Counted from the stretch's first letter, positions 9,241-16,725 are shown. The stretch is DNA of 64,000 nt from an uncultured Acetatifactor sp. (GCA_934436435.1 CAKSAN010000016.1:1-64000); one strand, 5' to 3'. Notes: generated by a model not told the origin, from the letters alone. A program made the numbers and translations.

Positions 9241-9432
9241 ATGGAAAAAATCAAAGATATTAAACTGAGAGTACCAGAGGAATATCTTGAACCGATAAAG
9301 CAACACGCAAAATCAAAGGGAATGAGTGTTAATCAGCTTATCATATCTTTGCTTGAAAAGGATATGGGAATAAGCATTATGTCTATAAGAGAGCAGAACA
9401 AGGAAAACAAAGACTCAGACACAGAAGAATAA
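9241..9432 (+). CDS. Small ribbon-helix-helix (Arc-type) protein
   Basis: The 63-residue protein has the Arc/CopG layout: a short basic strand (IKLRVPEEYLEPI) followed by two helices (KQHAKSKGMSVNQLIISLLEKD) and a charged tail. Such proteins bind DNA as dimers, often as autoregulators or antitoxins. No toxin gene is coupled to it in sense. The next features are a terminator and the type I toxin-antitoxin candidate. The N-terminus of the broken regulator at 10137 has a similar helix pattern. Target unknown. Confidence 0.6.
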   Translation: MEKIKDIKLRVPEEYLEPIKQHAKSKGMSVNQLIISLLEKDMGISIMSIREQNKENKDSDTEE

Positions 9433-9438
9433 AGAAAA

Positions 9439-9462
9439 GAGGGATTGATTTTTCAATCCCTC
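9439..9462 (+). terminator. Hairpin after the ribbon-helix-helix gene
   Basis: Perfect 10-bp stem GAGGGATTGA-TTTT-TCAATCCCTC, six bases after the stop codon, followed only by a weak CTGTT tract. It overlaps the -35 of the next promoter. Confidence 0.55.
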
Positions 9463-9474
9463 CTGTTGTATAAT
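9445..9474 (+). promoter_or_regulatory. Promoter of the putative RNA antitoxin
   Basis: TTGATT, 18-base spacer, then a consensus TATAAT. Transcription would start near 9481 and run toward the toxin gene's 3' end. Confidence 0.6.
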
Positions 9475-9480
9475 CTACTT

Positions 9481-9576
9481 AGAAAGGTAGTCGGAAGTGA
9501 AATTTCCGATTTGCCCTCAGTATAAAGCTAAGAAGAAATAGCATTCACTTTAGGCGGTGGGATGCTATTTCTTTTT
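9481..9576 (+). ncRNA. Putative antisense RNA antitoxin (type I)
   Basis: There is no ORF with a ribosome site. A good promoter lies at the 5' end and a strong hairpin plus T-rich tract at the 3' end, giving an RNA of about 96 bases with an internal TCGGAA/TTCCGA hairpin. It converges on the small toxin gene of the opposite strand and would overlap its 3' end, as RatA does with TxpA. The assignment is inferred from layout. Confidence 0.5.
9534..9572. terminator. Shared bidirectional terminator between toxin and antisense RNA
   Basis: An 11-bp perfect stem AGAAATAGCAT / ATGCTATTTCT includes the toxin stop codon. The T tract is better on the plus strand (TTTCTTTTTG) than on the minus strand (TTTCTTCTT), so both transcripts may end here and overlap. 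Confidence 0.6.
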
Positions 9577-9651
9577 GTTATTGTGATCGTCTATGTAAGA
9601 CAGAGCCGTAAAAATTACTAATACGAAAGTTAAAACTTCCATCGTATTCAT
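9565..9651 (-). CDS. Holin-like type I toxin peptide (28 aa)
   Basis: The peptide has one hydrophobic segment (VLTFVLVIFTALSYI) preceded by MNTME and followed by a charged tail (DDHNNKKK). This is the layout of the holin-like toxins of the TxpA/BsrG kind in Firmicutes, which insert in the inner membrane. The start is fixed by AAAGGAGGG eight bases upstream; an ATG two codons earlier is too close to the ribosome site. Its promoter, 5' leader, terminator hairpin and opposing RNA are all visible. Confidence 0.7.
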   Translation of the reverse strand: MNTMEVLTFVLVIFTALSYIDDHNNKKK

Positions 9652-9733
9652 GGGCATCACCCTCCTTTGTAAGACTAGAGGGCATCTAACAATCGGAAAA
9701 TCGCATCCGCTTTCTGTTCAATTACACAATAAC

Positions 9734-9762
9734 AGTATAACATAATCAGAACGTATGTTCAA
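9734..9762 (-). promoter_or_regulatory. Promoter of the holin-like toxin
   Basis: On the minus strand, TTGAAC, 17-base spacer and TATACT. The transcript would have a leader of about 75 bases before the toxin start. Confidence 0.6.
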
Positions 9763-10045
9763 CGTTTTTCCAGTTACTAGAGATAATTTCCTAAATTTTT
9801 TGAATATCAAGTTCAAAAAGGTGTGTTTTGTGACATACCTGTGGAGTTACCATATTTTTGTGGTTATGGTAATACATATAGAATTCGACCCACATTTACA
9901 CCTTATCGGATATGTCATAGACTGGAGAATCACGTTATCCTAAAGACGAACATGGGAACATTCCATGAAAAATGATGAAATGTCTTTTATTTAAAATTAT
10001 GAATGTATAATACTCAAATTTGAAACCTAAAATAGTTACAAAATA
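9763..10045. other. AT-rich intergenic region
   Basis: No supported gene. It contains an 8-bp inverted repeat TTTTTGAA / TTCAAAAA (9797-9819) that could be an operator, and nothing else I can name. Confidence 0.4.
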
Positions 10046-10077
10046 GGTTGAAAATTGCAACCACATGCGATTATATA
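10046..10077 (+). promoter_or_regulatory. Promoter with operator-like repeat upstream of the broken regulator
   Basis: TTGAAA, 18-base spacer and TATATA. The -35 is flanked by GGTTG / CAACC (10046-10062), a short inverted repeat that could bind a repressor. Confidence 0.45.
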
Positions 10078-10136
10078 CAAGATGCAAAGAAAATGGATAT
10101 AATTAGGAAGAATAAACCGGAGTCGGAGGTTATGTC

Positions 10137-11034
10137 ATGGCAATGCATTTTGATAAAGAATTAATCAATCCCAATATTTCACGGACGGTACGGTTTACTC
10201 CTGTCTTATATGACTGGTTAATGCAGGTAAAGGAACGGGAGAATTTGTCCTTTAATCAGGTAGTTCTTCAATGCTGTAAAAACTGTATGGAAGAGGATGC
10301 AGAGACCACGGAGGATACAGATACTGTCGATAAGCAGGAGCAGATACGGATGGAAAAACGGCAATGTATGGTTGGAATATGTGATGACAGGGCAGAGGAT
10401 ATTGTTCTGATTGAGGATGCGCTGCACAAAGCACTGATAAGGACAGGGCAGTCGGTGGATCTGACCTGTAGGAGATTTACCGATGGGGAAAAATTATATG
10501 CAGCTACCCTTGAGAATACCTTCCATCTATCTCGTTTTTGTGTCTGCCCATGAGAGCTTTGTTTTTGAGGCACCTGCGTATTCGCCCATATGGTTTGTGC
10601 GGAAGAGCAACCTGGAGGAGGATATGTTTCGGGCCGTGAGAAAATATCTGCAGATTACGGCGTTTACTCAGGTAAGCTATCGGCTGAAGAACGGCTTTGG
10701 CTATAAAGAGATTCCGGTTATGGATATCGTATATATAGAAGGCAGCGGTCACAGCCTGTTAATAAAAAAGACCGGTGGTAGCTGGATGAGAAAATATGGC
10801 AGTCTGAAGTCCATGGAGGAGGAACTTCAAGGTTGTCATTTTCTGCGAATACATAAAAACTATCTGGTGAATCAGGAATATATAGAAAACGTCGGTGGCC
10901 GGGAAGTGTATTTGACAGACGGAACCGTTTTAGAGATGGGGCGGGATAGAAAAAGGGAAGTTCGTGAGGCGATGCGCTGTTATGAGAAAGAGAGGAGAGG
11001 GCGACGCCATTTGCCCGACGGATCCGGAGATTGA
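10137..11034 (+). pseudogene. LytTR response regulator with broken receiver domain
   Basis: Two frames cover one gene. The first (138 codons, ATG seven bases after GGAGG) has an N-terminal ribbon-helix-helix-like stretch (RFTPVLYDWLMQVKEREN), a linker and the start of a receiver domain (MVGICDDRAED). The second frame resumes at the end of the receiver (IYLVFVSAHESFVFEA) and continues into a full LytTR DNA-binding domain (IPVMDIVYIEGSGHSLLIKK, FLRIHKNYLVN). The receiver middle, including the phospho-accepting Asp strand, is deleted and the frame is shifted near base 10500. The intact kinase that follows has lost its normal partner unless the downstream LytTR regulator serves. An N-terminal DNA-binding segment on a LytTR regulator is unusual. 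Confidence 0.7.
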
Positions 11035-11046
11035 GGAGGAAAGCCA

Positions 11047-12354
11047 GTGGGAGCGGGAGACTATTTGATCAATTTATTATCCGCTGTAATCGCAGTGGAA
11101 TATATGGATTATGGATTTCAAAAGAAATTTTGCGGTTGGAAACGATGGGGAGTCTTTAGCGGCGGCTGTGTTATTTATTTTCTGACGGTTACGACATTGA
11201 ATCGGTTTGCGGCATTTGAGGGGGCATTGGGCTTTCTCTACGGAGCGGTTTTAATCGGATACGCAATCTGGGCATTGCAGGGGAAGATTCAGGATTTTTT
11301 GCTGGCAGGGATACTGTGGGTCTTGATCGCAATCATCGGCACCTATGCAATTTTCGGCGTGATGGGGCTTTTTACCGGGGAAAGTCTGGGAGAGATGCTG
11401 CAAATGGACGGGGGACTGCGGTTATACGCATCTATGGTGGCGTTGATCGTTAAATTTTCCATGGGGAAGATCGCGGCTGTGCTTTTCCGGAAGAAAGAGG
11501 GGACTTCTCCAAGAGAGAACCGGATTGTGGCAGGAGCCTTTGTGTTTATGACGCTGCTGGCTATGGGACTGTTCTGGCTGGAGGCAGGGAGTCTGGAACG
11601 CTCCTTAAGATACGGACTGACGATTGGAATATTGGCAGATGAGGTTGGCATTGTTATTTTCTTAATACAGCTTTACCGTTGCCTGGGGAAATATCAAAAG
11701 GAAAAGCTGGAAGAGCAGTACCGGAGGGAAAGAGAGCAGGAACGTCTGGAAGGCTTCATGGATATGTACCGGGTCGGCAGGGAGATCAATCACTGGCGCC
11801 ATGATATGCTGGCGGAACTGAATGTTCTGTATCGCATGCAAAAGAATGGAAAATATCCGGAAGTAGAGAGATATATGGAAAAACTGTGCAGTGAATTAAA
11901 GGCTTATCCCGAACTGCCGCAGCCGACAGGGAATGAGGGGCTGGATGCTGCACTTATGAGAATAATACCAAAGTGCAGGGAAAAGGAGATCCATTTCAGC
12001 TATGTGATTTTAGGGAAGCCGGATAAGGTGGATCCGATGCTGTTGGGAAATCTTATGGATAATCTGCTCTGCAATGGAATGGAGGCCTGCCAGGATGTAA
12101 GCGGTGGAAAAGAGATGGAACTGGTCATGCGTGGGCAGGGAGACGGCTTGGAGATCAGCCTGGAAAACAGTATCGGGGAATCGGTACTGGAAAACAACCC
12201 CAAACTTACCAGCCGTAAGCAGGAGAAGGAAAAGCATGGTTTTGGAATGGAGAGTATCTGGCACATCGTAGAAGACTGCGATGGAACGTATGAATACTGG
12301 GAGGAAGAAAATAAATTCTGTCAAAGGATCTATTTAAAACACCGGAAAGACTAA
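11047..12354 (+). CDS. Sensor histidine kinase, GHKL type (AgrC/VirS-like)
   Basis: The 435-residue protein starts at GTG after GAGGAGG. The N-terminal half has about six to seven hydrophobic segments (residues ~1-220). A coiled linker follows (EEQYRREREQERLEG), then the phospho-acceptor region INHWRHDMLAELNVL, the N box GNLMDNLLCNGMEA and the G box HGFGMESI. In this family the multipass sensor usually detects a small peptide or ligand and phosphorylates a LytTR regulator. Its adjacent regulator gene is broken; a second LytTR regulator lies ~1 kb downstream. No agrB/agrD-type peptide genes were seen. Confidence 0.85.
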   Translation: MGAGDYLINLLSAVIAVEYMDYGFQKKFCGWKRWGVFSGGCVIYFLTVTTLNRFAAFEGALGFLYGAVLIGYAIWALQGKIQDFLLAGILWVLIAIIGTYAIFGVMGLFTGESLGEMLQMDGGLRLYASMVALIVKFSMGKIAAVLFRKKEGTSPRENRIVAGAFVFMTLLAMGLFWLEAGSLERSLRYGLTIGILADEVGIVIFLIQLYRCLGKYQKEKLEEQYRREREQERLEGFMDMYRVGREINHWRHDMLAELNVLYRMQKNGKYPEVERYMEKLCSELKAYPELPQPTGNEGLDAALMRIIPKCREKEIHFSYVILGKPDKVDPMLLGNLMDNLLCNGMEACQDVSGGKEMELVMRGQGDGLEISLENSIGESVLENNPKLTSRKQEKEKHGFGMESIWHIVEDCDGTYEYWEEENKFCQRIYLKHRKD

Positions 12355-12429
12355 AAAGGGAGAGCTTCGGCATGAGGAGAGAAGGGAAGAGCAGAAGATC
12401 ATCCCACGCCGTTAGATATTATAATAAAA

Positions 12430-12690
12430 ATGAGAACAATGATTTTTAAATGCGAATTCAAGCATGATTTGTTTGTATTGAAATATAGGAAAAGCCATAT
12501 TAGAGAAACAGGAAAAGGAAGGATGGGGCGCTTAAAAGATGCGTTTCCAGACATGTCAGGTTTTTCGCCCAGAAATATTAAGTACATGCGTAAATTCGCG
12601 GAATGCTGGCCGGATTTTGAAATTGTGCAGCGGGTCGTTGCATAAATACCCTGGCGAACGAATAGAATAATAAAACGCTCGAAATAAATA
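12430..12690 (+). pseudogene. Remnant of a YhcG-family (DUF1016) nuclease gene
   Basis: The frame to base 12645 contains LKDAFPDMSGFSPRNIKYMR and KFAECWPDFEIVQRVVA, the hallmark N-terminal segment of YhcG/PDDEXK proteins. The next family motif (PWRTN) follows in another frame. The rest of the gene is missing, so this is a scrap of a mobile defence-type gene. Confidence 0.7.
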
Positions 12691-12713
12691 AAGTATTTTC
12701 ATTTTTGGAGAAT

Positions 12714-12872
12714 ATGGCAATATGTGAAGATGTAAAAATTAAAGAAGTTTTAGATTTCACAGTATTAGAGCAATTAGCAGATGAAGGACATGATACTCTT
12801 GGACAACGTAAGCAATATATGAAAAAATACACGTTGAAACATTGTGAAGAAGTAGAAAAATATTTTTTGTAA
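12714..12872 (+). other. Short AT-rich ORF of unknown nature (52 codons)
   Basis: An ATG-started frame with ribosome-site-like TGGAG upstream, encoding a charged peptide (VLEQLADEGHDTLGQRKQ). It sits among decayed sequence and may be a remnant rather than a gene. No family recognised. Confidence 0.25.
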
Positions 12873-12897
12873 TAATAAAAAAATAGTATGTAATCAA

Positions 12898-12926
12898 TTG
12901 ATTTTTTCGAAATAATCGCATATACT
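12898..12926 (+). promoter_or_regulatory. Promoter of a short structured transcript
   Basis: TTGATT, 17-base spacer, TATACT. A strong terminator follows about 100 bases later. Confidence 0.55.
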
Positions 12927-12932
12927 ATTAAT

Positions 12933-13035
12933 ACAGATGAAGATCTGGTGTGCATATGCACAACAAATATATGGGCTGGTCGCAAGACCCGGGTCCACCA
13001 AACGGCGGGTAAGACACCCGCCATTTTTATTTTTT
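12933..13035 (+). ncRNA. Candidate small RNA (~100 nt)
   Basis: Bounded by a sigma-A promoter and an intrinsic terminator. Inside are consecutive hairpins: CAGAT-GAAG-ATCTG, the palindrome TGTGCATATGCACA, and GGTC-GCAA-GACC with a GNRA loop. The only ATG near the predicted start would be leaderless and has no ribosome site. No known RNA family recognised. Confidence 0.45.
13004..13035 (+). terminator. Intrinsic terminator of the small RNA
   Basis: GGCGGGT-AAGAC-ACCCGCC followed by ATTTTTATTTTTT. Confidence 0.8.
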
Positions 13036-13298
13036 CAATGATGAGAGAACATTAAAGAAGAATTATTTGAAGCCATTATCAAAGAAGGAATTGTAGAGCA
13101 AAATGATGCAAGATATAGAGATTTGCAATCTAAAGGAAGTGGAATAAAGTGGATTGTATAGCTTTAAGTAAATAACTGGGCAAATTATAGGCTTAAAGGT
13201 GGAGTTGAAGCATTACCGGAAGGTCTGTAAATTAGGTAGAATGGAGATAAGAATCGTGGTAAAAGAAAATAAAGTATCTTTAATGTGATCAGCATGTG
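13036..13298. other. Decayed AT-rich segment
   Basis: It holds an open stretch without a start (13050-13161, ending RDLQSKGSGIKWIV) that reads like the C-terminal end of a lost protein. Otherwise nothing is recognised. Confidence 0.35.
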
Positions 13299-13327
13299 AT
13301 CAGCGGGAAATCACCCGCTGATTTTTT
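13299..13327 (+). terminator. Intrinsic terminator
   Basis: ATCAGCGGG-AAATCA-CCCGCTGAT followed by T6. It insulates the LytTR-regulated promoter just downstream. Confidence 0.75.
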
Positions 13328-13390
13328 CGTTACATAAAAAACACGTTTCGTTACATAGAATTGAATTTCAAAGAGAAAATGGCGATATAA
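13326..13390 (+). promoter_or_regulatory. LytTR-type direct repeats and promoter of the regulator gene
   Basis: TTCGTTACA occurs at 13326 and 13347, 21 bases start to start (12-base spacer), the geometry of LytTR dimer sites. About 28 bases after the second box lies GCGATATAAAA, a likely -10. The same arrangement recurs at 14175-14242. Confidence 0.65.
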
Positions 13391-13406
13391 AAGAGGAAAT
13401 ACTTGA

Positions 13407-14147
13407 ATGGAACAAGATCCGGGGAGTAGAAGACGAATGCTGAAAATAGCAATATGTGACGATGAGCAGCCCATAAGAGAATACCTGAAAAAGCTGATAG
13501 AAAAATGTACGGAGGCGGAAGTAAGCCTGTTCGCTGACGGTGGAGAACTGTTGGCGGAAGCCACGGCGTTTGATCTGATCCTGTTAGACATTTCCCTGAA
13601 CCGGGATCAGGATGCGACGGGACCAGACGGCATGGAGACGGCCAGAAAGATTCGGGAAAGATCTGATGCCCTGATCATCTTCGTGACGGCTTTACGGGAA
13701 TATGTGTTTGAAGGCTATGATGTCGGGGCATTTCATTATCTCTTAAAACCCATTGATGAGCAGAAGTTCACAGAAGTCATGGACAGGGCGATCCGTCAGA
13801 TCCGGAGTAAGAAGAATGTGGAACCGCTGGTTATAAAAGTGGGCGGCAATTATGTCAGAATACCGGTGGATGATATCATCTATGCTGAGAATCAGGCCAG
13901 AAAAATTATTTTGCACACCAAATCTAAGAAGGAACCCTACTGTTTTTACGAAAAAATGGAAGTGTTGGAGCAGAAGCTTGGGGATCGCTTTTTCCGTTCC
14001 CATCGGGGCTTTCTGGTGAATCTGCAGGAGGTCGCCCGGTACGACAACAGCGACATAGAATTAAAAAACGGAGAGAGCGTATTTTTAGCAAAGCAGAAGT
14101 ACAATGATTTTGTCACGGCGTACATGAAATATCTGAGAAAGGTATAG
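13407..14147 (+). CDS. LytTR-family response regulator
   Basis: A 246-residue regulator. The receiver (residues ~11-130) has the acidic pair in AICDDEQ, the phospho-acceptor in LILLDISLN, and the switch/Lys region VTALREYVFEGYDVGAFHYLLKP. The LytTR domain (~145-245) contains VRIPVDDIIYAENQARKI and FFRSHRGFLVNLQEV. The first ATG follows GAGGAAA by nine bases; an ATG ten codons later (MLKIAICDDE) fits the family's usual start and is an alternative. Paired TTCGTTACA boxes upstream suggest autoregulation, and matching boxes precede the next gene. The likely kinase is the GHKL gene at 11047. Confidence 0.9.
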   Translation: MEQDPGSRRRMLKIAICDDEQPIREYLKKLIEKCTEAEVSLFADGGELLAEATAFDLILLDISLNRDQDATGPDGMETARKIRERSDALIIFVTALREYVFEGYDVGAFHYLLKPIDEQKFTEVMDRAIRQIRSKKNVEPLVIKVGGNYVRIPVDDIIYAENQARKIILHTKSKKEPYCFYEKMEVLEQKLGDRFFRSHRGFLVNLQEVARYDNSDIELKNGESVFLAKQKYNDFVTAYMKYLRKV

Positions 14148-14174
14148 GTGATGCTTCAAGCCTGCTGATTCTTT

Positions 14175-14242
14175 TTCGTTACAGGAAAAGAACGGTTCGT
14201 TACAAGTGGTATTAATGATGAAAGAAAAGCGGCGATATAAAA
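14175..14242 (+). promoter_or_regulatory. LytTR-type direct repeats and promoter of the FliD-like gene
   Basis: TTCGTTACA at 14175 and 14196, again 21 bases apart, then GCGATATAAAA 28 bases further on. Box sequence, spacing and distance to the -10 all match the site before the regulator gene, so both are probably one regulon. Confidence 0.65.
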
Positions 14243-14291
14243 GGCAGAAGTAAAAATCAAAAAATGACTGCAAATCAAAGGAGGTCGCAAA

Positions 14292-14972
14292 ATGAGAATC
14301 ACAACCCAAATGCTGGCAAATTCCGCAGCAAAAAGCGGGATTCCCATTCAGAGAACGTCGCTATTGGATATTATTAATAACAAGTCATCCCAGAACCTGT
14401 TGGGAACCACCGGGAAGAACACGAGCACCACCCGTACCAGTGCCACGGACATCCTGCGGAAAAACAATTATGCAAAGCTGGAAGACCTGTCTGAGAAGCT
14501 GAATCAGTCCGCGGCAAAGCTGGTGGGCACCGATAAGGATTCCAGCTACGACAAGGCAAAAGAAAGCGGGGACACCACGGACATCCTGAGTGATGTGAAC
14601 AAAATGGTGGAAGCATATAATGCCACCATGAAGCAGCTTAAGACCACCGGCGGAACCATGAATGAATTTTATCTTCAACAGTTAAAAAACATTCCGGCGG
14701 GCAGCAAAGAAGCACTGGAAAGCATAGGAATCACCAAGGCAAAGGACGGAAGCCTGATCGTGGATGAAAAAGTATTCCGGAACGCGGATGCAGATACCTT
14801 GCAGAAGGTACTGGGAGGGGAAAAAGGCTTCGCCTCCAAAATAAGCTTTCTCGGCGAGCACATCAGCAAGAACGCTTCCGAAAATGTGGTCAGTGCATCT
14901 AACCGGTATGGCTCCAACGGGTCGACCTATATGGAAGCTTTTGAAGCCAACAAGTACAATTTCTTCGGGTAA
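14292..14972 (+). CDS. Small FliD-like (flagellar cap C-domain) protein
   Basis: The 226-residue protein starts after a perfect AAAGGAGG. Residues ~75-225 follow the C-terminal pattern of FliD: a helical KLNQSAAKLVG and DVNKMVEAYNATMKQLK part, then LESIGITKAKDGSLIVDE, a VLGGEKGFASKI turn and a final long helix. It is far shorter than FliD and lacks the variable outer domains. No signal peptide is visible, as with flagellar-exported proteins. There are no flagellar genes in this window. It has its own promoter with LytTR boxes and its own terminator. Its role is unknown: it may be exported by flagella encoded elsewhere or may be a repurposed filament protein. Confidence 0.6.
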   Translation: MRITTQMLANSAAKSGIPIQRTSLLDIINNKSSQNLLGTTGKNTSTTRTSATDILRKNNYAKLEDLSEKLNQSAAKLVGTDKDSSYDKAKESGDTTDILSDVNKMVEAYNATMKQLKTTGGTMNEFYLQQLKNIPAGSKEALESIGITKAKDGSLIVDEKVFRNADADTLQKVLGGEKGFASKISFLGEHISKNASENVVSASNRYGSNGSTYMEAFEANKYNFFG

Positions 14973-14983
14973 GATTGTGTTGT

Positions 14984-15029
14984 AAAAAAGGCGTTGTATT
15001 TCAGAAAATCTGAGATACAATGCCTTTTT
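14984..15029 (+). terminator. Intrinsic terminator of the FliD-like gene
   Basis: A long hairpin (AAAAGGCGTTGTATTTCAGA pairing with TCTGAGATACAATGCCTTTT) ends in a T-run. Confidence 0.85.
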
Positions 15030-15169
15030 GCATATCCGGACCTGAAAAAGTGCGGATTTTATATCAAATTATAAATGTAACATAAAAAAGGTTACGTTTT
15101 TAAATGGTGATAAATGAAAGATTTATCTGTGTAGGAAAGTGAGAATAATGGAGACACAGGAGGAACGAT

Positions 15170-15767
15170 ATGAGCAGGTTATGGTATGATCACCCGGCGA
15201 AAGAATGGGAGGAGGCACTTCCCATCGGAAACGGCGCTGTCGGCATGCCCGGAGGGAATGCATCCGTACCAGACGCTGGGAGAGATCCAGTTCTTTTTCG
15301 ATGGGATCGAAGGCGGAAGAGAGCGGAAAAGCGGCAACCTGAAAGAAATGGTGCTGTGTGAAGGCACGAAACGCTATGAGAGAAGTCTGGATCTGGATAC
15401 CGCCATCTGCCTTTGTTCGAATTGTTGAAAAAGGTGCAAAAGAATGGCAGATATACTGCCAGAGAAATGTATGGGTGCCGGGGATTCGTGGCGCATCACA
15501 ACACGGATATCCACGGGGATACCGCGCCGCAGGATACCTGGTATCCGGGGACTTACTGGGTGATGGGTGCAGCCTGCTGCCTGGAAGACAGGAGTGGTAC
15601 GTGGAATGCGCCTGGTGGGAAATCTGGAACTTGCCATGACCTGGCAGGACGGTAGGATCACCGGTGCGGTTTTCACCGCAGATTCGGACGTGGATACCAT
15701 AGTGAAATATGAAGGTATTGCAAAAAGACTGCAATTAAAGAAGGGCGAAAGCAAAAAGTTGTTTTGA
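15170..15767 (+). pseudogene. Degraded GH95 alpha-L-fucosidase gene
   Basis: Pieces of a glycoside hydrolase family 95 enzyme appear in order but in shifting frames. The N-terminus is LWYDHPAKEWEEALPIGNG, then YQTLGEIQFFF and YERSLDLDTAI. A middle piece with HNTDIHGDTAPQDTWYPGTY covers the conserved active-site region. The C-terminal piece is LELAMTWQDGRI. About 600 bases remain of a normal gene of over 2 kb, so large deletions and frameshifts have destroyed it. A good ribosome site (GGAGG) remains before the ATG. It marks loss of a host-glycan degradation function. Confidence 0.8.
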
Positions 15768-15775
15768 AAGCTGTC

Positions 15776-15826
15776 TTGACAAGTTACCCGTCGGTTACTA
15801 TACTATAAAGTAACCGACGGGTAACT
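15776..15826 (+). promoter_or_regulatory. tetR promoter with perfect 18-bp operator repeat
   Basis: TTGACA, 17-base spacer and TATACT. The arms AGTTACCCGTCGGTTACT (15782-15799) and AGTAACCGACGGGTAACT (15809-15826) are exact reverse complements around a 9-base centre that contains most of the -10. A repressor bound here would block RNA polymerase directly. Confidence 0.8.
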
Positions 15827-15871
15827 ATTTGCGTTTTGATTTGTTAATTGAAGGAAACAGGGAGGATGACA

Positions 15872-16510
15872 ATGGAAGCAAGAGAAAAGAATACCAAAGA
15901 AAGAATTCTGGAGGAGGCGCTGATCCTTTTTTCCCAGAGCGGTTATATGGGAACTTCCATGAGTGACATTGCGGCAAGACTTGGGGTTACCAAAGCCGCA
16001 CTATATAAACATTATAAGAGCAAACAGGAGATTCTGGACAGTATTGTAATGAAAATGAATGCGATGGATGAGGAAAGAGTAAAGCAATATGAGATGCCGG
16101 AAGGCAAAATGGAGGAAGTGATTGCAGGATATAAAGAGGCGGAGTTCGATAAGATCCGGCAATTTACAAAAGTACAGTTCCTTCATTGGACGGAAGAGCC
16201 CTTTTCCTGTTGTTTCCGAAAGATGCTGACTCTGGAACAGTACAGAGATCCACAGATGGCTGCTCTTTACCGGAAGTATCTGGCAGAGGGTCCGCTGTCT
16301 TATATGGAGACTTTGTTTGCCGGGCTGTTGGGAAATTCCGAGATAGCCGGACAGATGGCACTTGATTTCTACGGGCCTATTTTTTTATTATACAGCATCT
16401 ATGACAGTACCGGCGACAAGCAGCATATACTGGAACTCCTGGACCGGCATGTGGAACATTTTTCACAGGTGTTGAGGAGCACGGGAGGCGGCAGAAGCCT
16501 GCTGAGGTGA
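15872..16510 (+). CDS. TetR/AcrR-family transcriptional regulator
   Basis: The 212-residue protein begins at the ATG six bases after GGGAGG; an ATG two codons earlier abuts the ribosome site. The N-terminal helix-turn-helix (MSDIAARLGVTKAALYKHYK) is typical, and the C-terminal two thirds is the variable ligand/dimer domain. The perfect operator across its own promoter indicates autorepression. The genes that follow on the same strand are candidates for co-control. Ligand unknown. Confidence 0.9.
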   Translation: MEAREKNTKERILEEALILFSQSGYMGTSMSDIAARLGVTKAALYKHYKSKQEILDSIVMKMNAMDEERVKQYEMPEGKMEEVIAGYKEAEFDKIRQFTKVQFLHWTEEPFSCCFRKMLTLEQYRDPQMAALYRKYLAEGPLSYMETLFAGLLGNSEIAGQMALDFYGPIFLLYSIYDSTGDKQHILELLDRHVEHFSQVLRSTGGGRSLLR

Positions 16511-16515
16511 TCCGG

Positions 16516-16725
16516 GTGAAGTTCAACGTAGAACAGATTGCAGAAGAAAAAGAAGAAGAGGTGCTTGTGTGCTGCCATGATTCGGATGCGATCATTTATG
16601 CATCCTTTATTCTGCTGGCAAAACTTCTCTGGCAGCTGATCGATTACAGAATTACCGTCAGAACAGCGGCAGACATCAATGAAAAGATCAGAAAGCGCAG
16701 ACGGGAACAGCTGCATAAAGCATGA
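16516..16725 (+). CDS. Small hypothetical protein downstream of tetR
   Basis: The frame overlaps the tetR stop; a GTG at 16507 shares bases with that TGA and a second GTG at 16516 is the alternative start used here. It encodes ~69 residues with an acidic start (EEKEEEVLVCC), one hydrophobic stretch (DAIIYASFILLAKLLWQLI) and a basic tail (KIRKRRREQ). No family recognised. Co-translation with tetR is plausible. Confidence 0.4.
   Translation: MKFNVEQIAEEKEEEVLVCCHDSDAIIYASFILLAKLLWQLIDYRITVRTAADINEKIRKRRREQLHKA

Noticed and set aside
12937..13038. Leaderless 33-codon peptide in the small RNA unit
   Set aside because: No ribosome site, and the frame runs through the terminator stem and T-run; the hairpins explain the sequence better.
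13407..14972. Agr-type peptide quorum-sensing locus
   Set aside because: GHKL kinase and LytTR regulators are present but no AgrB-like protease or AgrD-like peptide was found in the region.
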